Below are positions 14,001-24,700 of a stretch of 64,000 bases of DNA, in pieces. Under the pieces are notes generated by a model, which was not told the DNA's origin, searched no databases, and saw only the letters and a list, made by a program, of their open reading frames with translations. Origin of the DNA: Bradysia coprophila (lineage: Eukaryota > Arthropoda > Insecta > Diptera > Sciaridae). Position 1 is the first letter of the stretch; each line of letters starts with the position of its first letter. A program made the position numbers and the translations under genes. Location: contig NW_023503372.1 in assembly GCF_014529535.1 (NCBI RefSeq), forward strand, positions 3,824,988 to 3,888,987, given 5' to 3'.

Positions 14001-17000
14001 GTGCTCGTCTCAGTATAAGTGGTACTGATAAAAAAATGTGATGGCTTTTTTCTTAGAAATTATAAGTAGAAATCTTATTTTTATATTAGTTACGGCTAGT
14101 GTTATTGCACTTGTATCGGAACATTATTTTTGCACACTTGAAATTTTCATTTTATTTTCATTTCCATTCATTTCATTCATTCATTTGTAAAATATTCCAT
14201 TATCTCAAGGTTCATCGACACACAATGCACTCAAAATCAATACACTCATACCACGTAGTGGATCTATCTTTTGATTGGACTGACTGCTTCCACAAATAAT
14301 AAATTGCAACAGGAAAATGTATGAAATTACTTTCAGATATTTGTACAGTGACAGCAGATAAGAAAATTGATTATTGCGAATTCATTGATAGCGTAACCGC
14401 CGGAAAACAAAAGTTTCAATTGAGATTTGGTATCAAGATATCTGCATAGAAATTTTGCGTTGTCAAAGATTTACCTTTTTCCCTTCGATTTTGAGACCGG
14501 TACAAAGTCTTATAACTTTCCTGTGACATTACCTGTCTGCCTGCACATTCTACTGACAACTTGAGGATGGAAAATTGATATATTGGATCTAAGGAGAATT
14601 ATTTCAATAAATTCCACGGAATTTGATGAAGTTCTTAGTAAAATTTTGTGAAAATTAGTGAAATAATTCTCAACATTAGACCCTGAATCTAGGGCTTCGA
14701 TGATGACAACACCATTCAAAGGATTTTCGAAAAAGTTACTTAATTGTGTCGGTGGTGAACGCTCGAAGAGTTATGTAATCCAGGGCTTAGCTAATAGAGT
14801 GTTCCAGTTCGAATTTCGAATAGCTTTCAAAAATGGATGCCGCGGGTATTTCACTAAACACTTCATCAAATTTCACTAAATTTGGTGAAATTCAGTAAAA
14901 TGTGGTGAAATTTAGTGATATATTTCACAACAATATGCCCTGCGAAGATAGAACACCATTTATTTTGATAATGAAAATTGAGCACACTACGCCAATTCGA
15001 TTTTGGTGAATTTCTGTGTATATGGAAAAGGTGTGTTCGCGCGCATTTCCTTAAAAAGCGATCTGCTTGACCTTCCCCAAAGTTTACAGGCTTGGTTCAC
15101 AAGGTAGATGATTCATCAACCAATGCGTTTTTCTTGGGAGGGGTCACTCTACTCCACTTTATCTGGTCTTATTTATTTATTATCATAAATATTTCAAATG
15201 ATAACTCGATCTAAACAATGAGTGAATAAGATAGCCGCGCTATCACTCCACACTTCTACTAATCTATAGGATTGTGAAGTGTTGAGAGTACGTACGTAAT
15301 ACCTTCTTCTCCTATTGTCTGTAATCTCGCTAATTATTTCATTACTAAATTGTGCGAATCCTCCCCTTATCTTGTAATTGTTTTGGGTTTTTTTTCGGTT
15401 GAATATTTTTTTGATGAACCACAAAGACAACGTCAAGGTCATTCCGCCAAGGTCATCCATATACGCACATCATGAAAAAACCATATTATTTGCGGCCGAC
15501 AATTCATATGTTTTGTTAGAGAAAGAGAAATAATTGAAACAAGAAATTTGCTTAAAAATTGTTTAAAAGTAAAACGAATTCCAATATTACAATTTAGGAC
15601 GTTCAAATCGATGTATGTGCTATTCTCAACGATACAACGGGTACATTGATGTCATGTGCATGGAAAAATCACAACTGTAAAATAGGATTAATTGTCGGTA
15701 TGTTGAATATACAGAAGGAGAGAATATGAATTTTGTGTTTGTCCCTAATTCGGTTTGTATTGTTTGAATTTTTGAATTGGATTTTTTTTGTTGGTTCAGG
15801 CTTTTATTACTAATCCCTTCGGTGGTTTGGTTTTGCTATTATTTTCTTGATTAATTTTAATTTGCAATAAAATTTCCGCATGAAAAAAAAAGCTGAATTC
15901 TGGGCATGGCCTTATGATTTTTACCTCTGATTTATCACTGTCCACACACAGCACTAAATATATACTTTTCTAAATTCTTCCAATTTCATTTGATTTTATT
16001 TTAAGCCAAGTTATAATCTGAACACCAGTCTGCTGGTTTCGTTTTCCTAGTTCATTAAAATGTAGCACAAATTTGCTGGTGTAATCGCTGAAATTTTTAT
16101 TTTTTTTTTAAATTTGAATGGATAAGATTGCACCTATCACCGTACTGACGACATTCGTTGTTAATACGATTTGACAAGATATGGGTCAGGGGGTTACATT
16201 GTTGATAAATCCATGTTTATGTGACTTATGCAACCAATTTTTTTTTATTTCAAAGTTAATTTACAAGGTCACAACTAACGACACTCTTTCTGATTATTTT
16301 ATCAAAATTATACTTTTCACGGACTGTTTTGTCACACGATCAGCTTGAGTTATTCTTCCGTATAGTTGAAGTCGTTTAAATTGAGATATAAAGTACAGGT
16401 TTCAAGGATTTATACCAGCAAATACTAGTAAGCGATTAATAAACAATCCAATCAGTCAAAGCCCTTATGTTCTTCTGCTCGCTTCGAGTAGTTTTTTTTA
16501 TTGTTTTTTTTTTCTATTATCATACGGTCGGCGACTTTGAAATAAGTGATACATTTCGTATCAGCTGTTTTTCAGCTGATCCACTCAATACAAACAAACA
16601 TGTTGTACGTCATACAAACCGTCGAAAGATGTAAGAACACATTTGTCTGTTTCAGTGCCTCTGCTGAAAAATACATCACTCATTTCAACGTCTTCGACTG
16701 TAATGTTGTTGAGCATGTTGAATTGTGGAACATTTTTACAACCAGCAAGAGTAAGGACAACAACTGTTGTCTTCAGAACGTTTACGACCAAAAAATTATT
16801 ATAATCCCTTCTAAAATGGCTTTTTTGTGCACTCGTTGGGTGCTAAACCATTATAAAGAGACTAAGGAACGATTTAGGTCGTAAATCGTAAAATGAGATT
16901 TTTGAGGTGGAGTCCAAAGATGTTTTTGGTTGTAAGCAACGCACTTGGGGATAAAATTTCATACAAAATAGTACTCTATTTGGCAGGTGTCAATCGAAGC

Positions 17001-18078
17001 ACTTTTGCTTGAAGTGCGTTGGTCTAAGCATTTAATCATAGCAAAAATGGTTTTCTTCAATTGTACTTCTACCTTCGGACAACGGTCTCTTAACTTTCTC
17101 AGCAGATTTTTAAATGTCTGAAAAAATCCACAAATTTTCATGCTCAACAAAATGGCATTCGAAGCGAGCGTTGCCGTTTTTTTGTTTAAATAACGAGCGA
17201 CAAATGTAACGATTTCCTTTCGAATCCAGGAACCGGAAGTAATGCATGCTACGTTGAAAAAATCAAAAACGTTGAGAACTGGGATGGTCCGACAACAGAA
17301 AAGCAACATGTCTTGATCAACACTGAATGGGGTGCTTTCGGTGACAATGGCGTATTAGACTTTATCCGCACACAATACGACAGAGACATTGATGAGCACA
17401 GTATTAATCGTGGAAAGCAAATGTAAGTGATACGATTGATTACGCGAAGGAAGTGAGGTTAACGAATAGCCCATTTTCCCGTTTTGTTTCAGTCAAGAGA
17501 AAATGATATCCGGCATGTACATGGGTGAATTGGCTCGATTGGCTATCTACAGATTTACGAAAGAGGGTCTACTGTTCAACGGCGTTGATTCGGAATTGCT
17601 GAGAACGCGCGGTCAATTCTTCACCAAATATGTGTCCGAAATTGAATCCGACAAGCCGGGAAATTATACAAACTGCATGCAAGTCATGGATGAATTAGGT
17701 CTGCAAAATGTTACCGAACAGGATTGTGCCAATGTTCGATATATATGCGAATGTGTTTCGAGTCGGGCGGCACACTTGGTATCGGCCGGTATCGCAGCGT
17801 TAATAAACAAAATGGATGAGCCGAGTGTTACGGTAATTGATTCATATTCCGATCGGTCTTTGATTGATTTAATTGTCATGAATGCATTTGATCGGCAGGT
17901 TGGTGTTGACGGTTCTGTGTACCGATTTCATCCCAAATTTCATGATCTGATGATGAAGCGTATTCGTCAATTTGTTAAGCCCGAAATATCGTTCGACTTA
18001 ATGTTATCGGAGGATGGTAGTGGTAGAGGCGCAGCCTTGGTCGCTGCCGTTGCTTGCCGAGAGGAGGGTCGTGCGTAG
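5092..18078 (+). CDS. Hexokinase, two start exons and alternative catalytic exon
   Basis: Phosphorylates glucose and other hexoses with ATP, the first step of glycolysis; cytosolic. Exons: 5092-5163 (distal start) or 11731-11769 (proximal start, continuous with exon 2), then 11770-11932, 11995-12179, 12246-12419, either 13750-13849 or 15598-15697, 17230-17422, and 17493-18078 (stop TAG). All junctions are GT-AG and in phase, giving 490 aa (distal) or 479 aa (proximal), the normal size for a single-unit insect hexokinase. Visible motifs are the phosphate loop LDLGGTNFR, sugar-binding FTFSFP and TKGF, the catalytic [27 protein letters not shown], and a C-terminal [12 protein letters not shown] adenosine-site block. 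Key residues expected for the family (catalytic Asp, sugar-binding Asn and Glu) are present. Introns hold several MITEs. Paralogy (Hex-A or Hex-C type) cannot be assigned by eye. Confidence 0.96.
5164..11676. other. Long first intron of the distal hexokinase transcript
   Basis: This is 6.5 kb without a supported exon. It contains degenerate GAAAATTT-type low-complexity tracts at about 7880-8030, 9520-9790 and 10900-11230. An imperfect inverted pair also occurs around 6510-6530 (CTCACCTCAGCTGAAACTT) and 6675-6695. A 24-codon open stretch at 8631 ends in a plausible donor, but its phase does not fit the hexokinase acceptor. No transfer RNA or other RNA gene was recognised. Confidence 0.45.
11677..11684 (+). 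promoter_or_regulatory. TATA box of proximal hexokinase promoter (predicted)
   Basis: TATAAAAG lies 47 bases upstream of the proximal start codon at 11731, leaving room for transcription to begin about 30 bases downstream and for a short leader. The coding sequence then reads without a stop through the splice acceptor used by the distal transcript (TTTGCAG, ending 11769). This supports a second promoter, but it is inferred from sequence only. Confidence 0.5.
12816..13045. repeat. Inverted-repeat element in hexokinase intron
   Basis: The left end (GAATAGTTAAATACAGAAAT, then ACATTAGCGA) is the approximate complement of the right end (TTGCTAATGTGGCACG then TTTCTGCATTTAACTATGC). This is the structure of a degraded MITE. 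A related left end occurs near 881-960. No target duplication was identified. Confidence 0.5.
13065..13192. mobile_element. Palindromic MITE in hexokinase intron
   Basis: AGGTATGGTC at the left end is matched by GACCATACCT at the right. Inside, TTAAACGCACTCATTTT is matched by AAAATGTGAGTGCGTTTAA, so most of the 128 bp can fold into one hairpin. No coding potential; the target duplication is not clear. Confidence 0.65.
13750..13849 (+). other. Hexokinase alternative exon 4a
   Basis: This 100-base exon lies between AG and GTAAGG and encodes [20 protein letters not shown] followed by [14 protein letters not shown]. It has the same length and phases as exon 4b at 15598 and encodes the same catalytic block. 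Using both would repeat the block and shift the frame, so they are most simply mutually exclusive. It differs from 4b mainly at its start (EVEITVMG against DVQIDVCA) and at H/W after SCA. Confidence 0.85.
15598..15697 (+). other. Hexokinase alternative exon 4b
   Basis: This 100-base exon lies between AG and GTATGT and encodes [20 protein letters not shown] followed by [14 protein letters not shown]. It keeps the catalytic Asp in LND and the TGTLMS block. [12 protein letters not shown] is closer to what I know of animal hexokinases at this position (DVVAVVND) than exon 4a is, so 4b is probably the ancestral version and 4a the duplicate. Confidence 0.85.
16937..17021. mobile_element. Deleted inverted copy of the 2459-type MITE
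   Basis: The right end (GCACTTTTGCTTGAAGTGCG then TTG) is the complement of the left end of the element at 2459. The interior (TATTTGGCAG, ATTTTGTATGAAATTTTATC when complemented) matches it too. The other end is shortened to CAACGCACTTGGGG, consistent with an internal deletion. It sits in the hexokinase intron before the 17230 exon. Confidence 0.65.
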
Positions 18079-18312
18079 GTTAATGCTGATCTAGTTTCTA
18101 AGATGTAAACAACAAAAATATTACTGTGGAAGATAGTGGTAGCAAATTAAGACCAATTTTTAATTTATTTTTATTTTTACAAAATTTAATTTGGTCGCCC
18201 GCCCCTCTTTATATTGTTAATAATTCCCTTATTGTTTTCACTCTCTTCTTCTTCATTTTTTTTAAAAATATTTTTTAAAGTTGTTCAATATATTCAAGCG
18301 ACATAGCGATAA

Positions 18313-18318
18313 AATAAA
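18313..18318 (+). promoter_or_regulatory. Hexokinase polyadenylation signal
   Basis: AATAAA lies 235 bases after the hexokinase stop, in A/T-rich 3' sequence, and is the first good canonical signal downstream. It probably sets the 3' end near 18330-18345. Confidence 0.55.
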
Positions 18319-19038
18319 GAAATTACAATCACATTACGGAGTTGCTTTCTATTTGTTTAGTTATAATCGAGTACTAGGAAATAGGATGAACTTTGGCGCA
18401 TTTGGATCGTTCCGGAGATATGTGGAATGAAGTTAGTTGTAAGAAGTGGAAAGGAACATTTCCTAGAAAATTGAGAATTTTCAAAATATGCCGAAGTTTC
18501 TACCGATTTTAACTTGCTCGTTGAAAGGGTCTCGATGAGTTTTTAAAAAGCGGGTGAAATTTAACTAACTTTTTTGCGCTGTAGCACTGTAAAAAACGCT
18601 ACAAACAATGATCAATTTGAGTGAAAGTTTCCTCAAATTTTATCTAAACGTGTGGTTGAGTTTCAAGAAATGCGAGTTCTTGGAAAGGTCTCGACGAGCT
18701 CCAGGAAATAAAAATGTCAAATATTTCAAAAATATCCTAAAATTCCATATAAGAGTTTCAGATTATTATTGTAACTAAGGGCTCCTTAGGAAGTCGTCGT
18801 CAGGGAAGTACTTAGCTTGTTTTAATTATGTCAGTACTCTGGTATAGCTCTGGTATCAGAATACTCTTTGACATCAACACATTCTTTTTGATGAGAGAAG
18901 AAGGACAACACACAAATAAAATACCTTTCACGTTCATCTCAACTGTAGATTCTACAGTACACTTCATATCAAAATAATGATCTAAAAGGAATTTTCTTAG
19001 TCAACTTCCGCAGCTCTGGGAGAAGCAAGGGATGAGAT

Positions 19039-20211
19039 CAGGCCTCTCACTCTAAATTTGGACTCCTTATTAAGGAATTAAGGAGGTTTTAGCACAAAAA
19101 TAAGGAGAAATAAGGAAATTGTTAGTATAAATTAAGGAAAATTCAGGAGAAATTTTTCGATAAAAATCGAAATTATTCTAAGATACAGCAATTAACGTCG
19201 GAAGTCCGCCTCAACTTTAAAATAAAACGAATTATTGTTTATTTTGACGTATCGTTTTTGTAAAGTTGTATCGTAAAATTCACTTTTATCACGATGAAAA
19301 TTTGAATATTTTGGGCGCGTTTAAGGTTTGAATTAGATTCTTAGCAAAGCTTAGCTTTACCAATTATCACTGTAAGTGCGCTTCAAAATTCAAAATAAAA
19401 CGCATCACTGTTTATTTTGACGTACTTATCGTTGATGTAGGGTGGCAGTTTTCAATCAGTTTCGATGCGACAAAATTTTTGAAATTTAAGACGTACTTAC
19501 GGCGTGAATTCTTACCGTGGATTTACATAGCAACGTAAAAGTGACAGATGCAATGTTTTTTAAATACTGCAACCCGAAATTTCATTCATAAAATTAAAAT
19601 TATGAATGAAATTTCGAGTTGCCGTATGAGAAAATTTTTGCATCTGTCACTTTTACGTTGCTATGTAAATCCACAGTTACTTGACCCCACCCTCAAGTTT
19701 AAAATTTTGCTGGATTAGATTTTGATCTCGTTAACTGCAAAAGCTGTTGTTTGTTATCCCGTTCGAATTTCGAAAAAATAATAAATTGGTGAAAGTATAA
19801 AAGTATAAATTTGAAAGAAGTAAATGTAAATAAGGCTAAAACCTTCAATGGTTTGTAATAAGGACGTATGTCTGAGACAATGTTATGGGGGATTTACATG
19901 TTAAATCAAATAGTTCTACTCGAGATTCTCGAGCCGAGAGGCGGCATGGAACAACAAAAATATATGTTAAACCTGTCATGCTGGAACTGGAACTGGTGTT
20001 GAGCTACCTTTTTATTAGAGTTCTTTGTGCTAAATAATCAAAATTGTTATATTTGCCACGCAGCGAATTTTTCTTTTCTTAATTTTGATTCCGTCGATGA
20101 AATTTGCGAAAAATAAGGAAAGTAAGGATTTTTTAATAAAATAAGGAGGAATAAGGAGGTTTTTTATAAAAAAAAGGAAAAATAAGGAAATAAGGAGGTG
20201 TGAGAGGCCTG
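19039..20211. mobile_element. hAT-like non-autonomous transposon with 8-bp target duplication
   Basis: The element starts CAGGCCTCTCAC and ends with the exact complement GTGAGAGGCCTG. It is flanked by the perfect direct repeat GATGAGAT (19031-19038 and 20212-20219). Next to both ends are AAGGAGG/AATAAGGA-type repeats (19065-19140 and 20110-20200). No transposase frame is present in 1173 bp. The 8-bp duplication points to the hAT superfamily. A separate palindromic MITE (19517-19675) is nested inside. Confidence 0.85.
19517..19675. mobile_element. Palindromic MITE nested in the 19039 element
   Basis: GTGGATTTACATAGCAACGT at the left end is repeated as its complement at the right end, followed inward by AAAAGTGACAGATGCA and its complement. 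A second inner palindrome is ATTTCATTCATAAAATT / AATTATGAATGAAAT. The 159 bp can fold almost completely into a hairpin. No gene content. Confidence 0.8.
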
Positions 20212-20519
20212 GATGAGATTGACTCTTGAGAATTAAAGTTCCGAATAGTAAGCCCTGCGATCTTAACTAAGGTAACGAAGCAAAGGAATTTGGATCTCGA
20301 TTTTCCCCGTGGTCTTTAAAACAAGTAGGCAATATGCTTAATCAGCGTCTGGGTGGCAAACATAGGAACAAACATCCTGACCTCTCTCCGTCAAATAAAA
20401 AGAAAACTGAAATTGTTCCCTTGACTGAAAGTCAGGGTCTTATGAAAGAAAATACCCTTAAATGTCCGTAACGCTAAGTTCACTTTGATATTTTGAAAAT
20501 GTTCTACATTGGCAAAAAA

Positions 20520-22690
20520 ACGTTAAATACAGAAAACGTCCGTACACTTGTGGACTCGATAACTCGAGTAATTCTTTACCGATTTTCAAAATTTTGGTTC
20601 TAATCGACGGAGAATGAAAATCATGAGGTTAAGTTCGTAGATGGGCAATATTGGGATAATGAGATGGGAGTAATTCTCAAGAGAATTTTATTCCTTGTTA
20701 CCGCGATAACTTCCCTAATTCTTATCAGATTTTAAAATTTTTTTGTGTTATTCGACGAAGATTGAAATTCTTGAGGTTGAGTTTGCAGATGGATAATGTT
20801 AGAACAACAAGATGGGAGAAATTCTACACAGACGCTTTTCCTTGTGGACTCGATAGCTCGAGTAATTCTTTACCGATTTTCAAAATTTTGGTTTTAATCG
20901 ACAGAGAATGAAAATCATGAGGTTAAGTTCGTAGATGGGCAATATTGGAGTAAAGAGATGGGAGTAATTCTCAAGAGATTTTTTTACTTGTTACCGCGAT
21001 AGCTTCCATAATTCTTATCCGATTTTCAAAGATTTTGTCTTAATCGACGAAGATTGAAACTCTTGAGGCTGAGTTTGCAGATGGATAATGTTCGAACAAC
21101 GAGATGGGAGAAATTCTACACAGACGCTTTCTCTTGTTACCGCGCGATAACTTGAGTAATTTTTACCAGATTTTCAAATTTTTTGTTTTAATTGACAGAG
21201 AATGATATTGGAGTAGTGAGTTTGGAGTAATTGTAAACATAACTTGTTATACAACAACATTTTTGCAACGGATTTCCAGAAAAATTTCTTATTTGACGAG
21301 TTGTGAAATTCTGGATTTCTGGTCTAACAATTATGAAGTACTTCCCAAAAGAGTTTTTGCTTGCTTGCTTGAGAAACCGATAGCTCGAGTAATTCAAGAG
21401 GTATCAAAAATCAATTTCGACCAGTAGCGTAATTCATGTGGTTAAACTCGAACATTGGAATTTAATTGGACTAGTAATCTAGGACATACGACAATTTTTA
21501 CGTGAAATCTGTATTCTTAAAAGAATTTTTTTCGTTCGTAAAATGTTTGAACGAGTGTGAACTTTGCGGCCAGAGCGAAGCGAGGGCCGTAATTCACACG
21601 AGTTATATTTTTTCAAGAGGTAGGCAGGAAATACGCCACCTTTTCAGCGCTTTTAGTAGACTATATAGGAGACTCATATTAGGTGTTAAACGTACCTCGC
21701 TGGATCTTCCACTCAGAGCGTATGTTTTGTATGTTTTCTGATATTTGACACTCATAGCGCTTTTTAGGAGACAATAAAAAAGACTCGTAATAGAGCAAAA
21801 TAGCAAAACATCGCTCGCTGGGCCAGCAACTCATAGCTCTTTTTGTTTCTGCAGAAAATTATATTAAATTTGAGTAAAATGAAGGATGTGATGGCTGCTT
21901 GTTTTCTAAATAAATGAGACATTGATCTTTCATGTAAATATAATTTTGTGATCGTTGTTACAAGATATGGGAGAAATTATACTCAGACGCTTTTCCTTGT
22001 TATCGTGATAACTTAAGTAATTTTTACCCGATTTTAAGTTCGAAAAAGAGTAATATTGGAGTAGTGAGGTTGGAGTATAATTGTAAACACAACTTGTTAC
22101 CACGACATTTTTGCAACGGATTTCCAGAAAAAAAATTTATTCTACGAGTAAGTGAATCTGGATTTCTGGTCGAACAATCTAGAAGTCTAGAACAATCTTG
22201 CTTGCTTGATAACTCGGTAACTTGAGTAATTCTCGGAGGCTTCAAAAATCGCAGATTTGAAAATATTAAGTGTTTTCGACCAGTATCGTAATTCGTGTGG
22301 TTAAATTCGAACCTTTGACTTTATTGGACTGGTAATCGATATACGACAATTTTTGCGTGAAATCGTGTTCTTAAAAGAAATTTTTTCGTTCCTAAAGTGT
22401 TTGCACGAGTGTGAATTTTGCCAGAGTGAAGCGAGGGCCGTAATTCACATGAGTTTTTTTTTAAGAGGTAGGCAAGAAATGCGCCACCTGTTCAGCGCTT
22501 TTAGTAGACTATATAGGAGACTCTCATATTAGGAGTAAGACATCGCTCGCTGGACCTTCAACTCATAGCTCGTTTTGTTTCTTCAGGAAATTAAATAAAT
22601 ATGAGTAAAATGAAGCATGTGATGACTGCTGTTTTCTGAATAAAAGAGACATCACCTTTTCATGTGACTTTAATTTTGTGATCTCATTTA
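20520..22690. repeat. Satellite-like tandem and segmental repeats
   Basis: Two levels of repetition are visible. First, a unit of about 294 bp occurs twice (about 20553 and 20847), made of two related halves: GATAGCTCGAGTAATTCTTT... and CGCGATAACTTCCCTAATTC..., each ending in AGATGG plus a short stretch. A partial third copy follows. Second, a block at about 21190-21850 recurs about 845 bp later at about 22035-22600, sharing TGCAACGGATTTCCAGAAA and AGTAGACTATATAGGAGACT. The motif CGATAACTTGAGTAA also occurs in the GACCCGTACGAA element at 28686, so these are probably related repeats. No gene is seen. Confidence 0.7.
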
Positions 22691-22885
22691 AAAATGGTTA
22701 GAAAACTAAGACTGGAATTATAGAAAAAAGCCAGTCAAGGGACCTGACCCACCCAAGAGGTGGGGCCTAGTAATGAAAACAGCAAACTATGTGAGACTTC
22801 GGATGCACATGTATATTAATCGAATGAAACATATCTCATTCACATTTGAAATTTGAAGTCAAGCGACTGACCCTCGGTGAAGATA

Positions 22886-23418
22886 TTACGACGCTGGACA
22901 ATCGGACGGATTAACCTTTGATGCAGCTCGCGCAAGTTCGATAGCTTCGGCACGGCTAGGTCGGTTTACACCATCCACAAATGTTATTATTGGTTTTCCA
23001 GGTCGACCAAGTATCGTACCTAGAATTTCACAGGTCGAATTGTCGGAAGCGTTGGCGAACCACACGTGCGTAATTCGGTCTACTTCATAGAACGATTCTC
23101 CAGCTGGTATTATGCGAGGTGACTCATCTCCAACCTATTGTACGATTTGATAAAACAAACAATGGTCAGAAATAGACCAAAAACACAAACCTGGAATAAA
23201 AATGAACCCTTCAACACATGTCCCACTACTGGGCCTGAGTGATAATGGGGCGCTGATCCTTCATCTCCTGGTGGAAACGTTATAACCATTGAAGTTACAA
23301 CAACATTAGGAGCAGGTATTACCAAAGGCTGTTCCAAAACTTTTTTAATGTCCTCACCGTAAACAGATGATGCGACTGCCAACGCGATCAATCCTAGTAA
23401 AACATTTTTTTGTGGCAT
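22886..23418 (-). CDS. Secreted single-domain cupin protein (copy A)
   Basis: Two exons, 23418-23191 and 23134-22886, joined in phase 0 across a 56-base GT-AG intron, give 158 aa. Residues 1-21 form a signal peptide ending SSVYG. The rest is one small cupin beta-barrel: motif 1 is APHYHSGPVVGHVLKG with His58 and His60, and motif 2 is AGESFYEVDRITHVWFANAS with His99. The glutamate usual in cupin motif 1 is absent, so metal binding, if any, would use the three histidines. The layout (signal peptide, PPG...H.H, AGESFYE...H...N) resembles single-domain cupins of fungi and bacteria more than any insect gene I know. The substrate is unknown. A tandem paralogue in the same orientation lies at 30744-31837, with matching exon lengths in exon 1 (228 bases each). 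Confidence 0.85.
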
Positions 23419-24692
23419 TTTGTTGTCGTGTAGTCGATCCTCACCTCACAGCTGAATACAATTTGTATTAAAATTTTGAAATTTACATGCTAGGGGAACG
23501 TTAAAGCGCAATTTCAATGCTACAAGCGGACTTTAGAGTTGGGGAATTGTATAAGTAGAAATCTCAATTTGAAAATCTTATATGTCTTTTTCGAGTTTCT
23601 TCCACCGTTTCTTGAACTCACTTTTTGAGTGAAATGAAACAAAACAATTCACTAAAAAATTTTCTGTATATATATTTCGATTGCATAATCATTACAATCA
23701 TCCTCAGCAGAAAGATTCCTGAGACTAAATCAAAATCTTAGTCGAACGGATAGTCACACAGAGAGTTGCTAATATGTTGTATTAGCATCACTCTGTAGTC
23801 ACACCATCAACGATTTGTTGTTGTGCAGTTGAGCGCCTTAAAATTCTACTCTACTTACTTGAAATTCTACTCTGAATAGACTTATGTTCCTTCACTAAAG
23901 TTAAGATTGAGACTGGTCATTTATAGTTTTTATTGAAATATCGTCGGTTCGTCTTTCTCGGTAAACAAAATAGTAACCGTTTAGGATTGCCAGATCAACA
24001 TGTCCAAAAAAGTGCGAGGTCAGTCCAGTAAAATGTAAAGGTTTCGTAATTTTGAAAACTTTCGTTGGAAGAAGAAGTTCTCTCCCCAAAGTTATGTGTA
24101 CCGTACGAGTGTATGATTACCTCCTCTGTATGCATATTATACACTCGTTATTTCCTTCATTTCGAAACCCTAATGTCGCCGAAAAATGTAATTCAAACGT
24201 TTCGTTTTCTTGTGCTATCTTCTTGTTCTACAAAACAAGTCATAATTGGCCTTCAACCTTTAATCCACTTCACTTGAATGTTTATATTGACAGAATTACA
24301 TTGGGATACCAATGTACGGAGATTTTTTTTTTTATTATTGGCACGCTCGGTATTGCAGTTTTTGTATGAACCGTAATAGTATGTTACATATTTGGTCAAG
24401 GAAGTGAGTCATTATTGCACGAATTTGGATATGTGAATGAGTGTGAATGTTTGTAAAACGAGGTGATGTGCAGCGGGAACGATTTGAATAACTTTCAAAC
24501 GAGAATATATACGTACGTTGACTTTACCATCACAGTTAGTAATGAGATTGGTATAATTATTACGTATCTGCGAAAAAATTGGTTTATCTTAGAGGATGAA
24601 GGTTGTATCCCGCGCCAAAGGCAAAAATTTAACAAAACAAAATTTGGCACAACACCATAATGTATTGAATATTTTCCAAGACGCACACTGAG
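23419..24692. other. Upstream flank of cupin A, duplicated at cupin B
   Basis: Parts of this flank are diverged copies of 31838-32570. Shared blocks include GACTGGTCATTTATAG, TTTCTCGGT..CAAAAT.GTAA, TTTCCTTCAT..GGAAACCCTAA and CTTCAAC.TTTAATCCACTTC, in the same order. The duplication that made the two cupin genes therefore carried at least 900 bases of 5' sequence. The open frames here overlap on both strands and are not conserved between copies, so I do not call genes. Confidence 0.6.
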
Positions 24693-24700
24693 GTGTATAA

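Noticed and set aside
16546..16884. 112-codon open frame within the hexokinase gene
   Set aside because: It lies in an intron, overlaps an open frame on the other strand, and shows no family resemblance.
21502..21806. Open frames in the satellite-like repeats
   Set aside because: The sequence is duplicated 845 bases away without keeping the frames open, so they are not coding.
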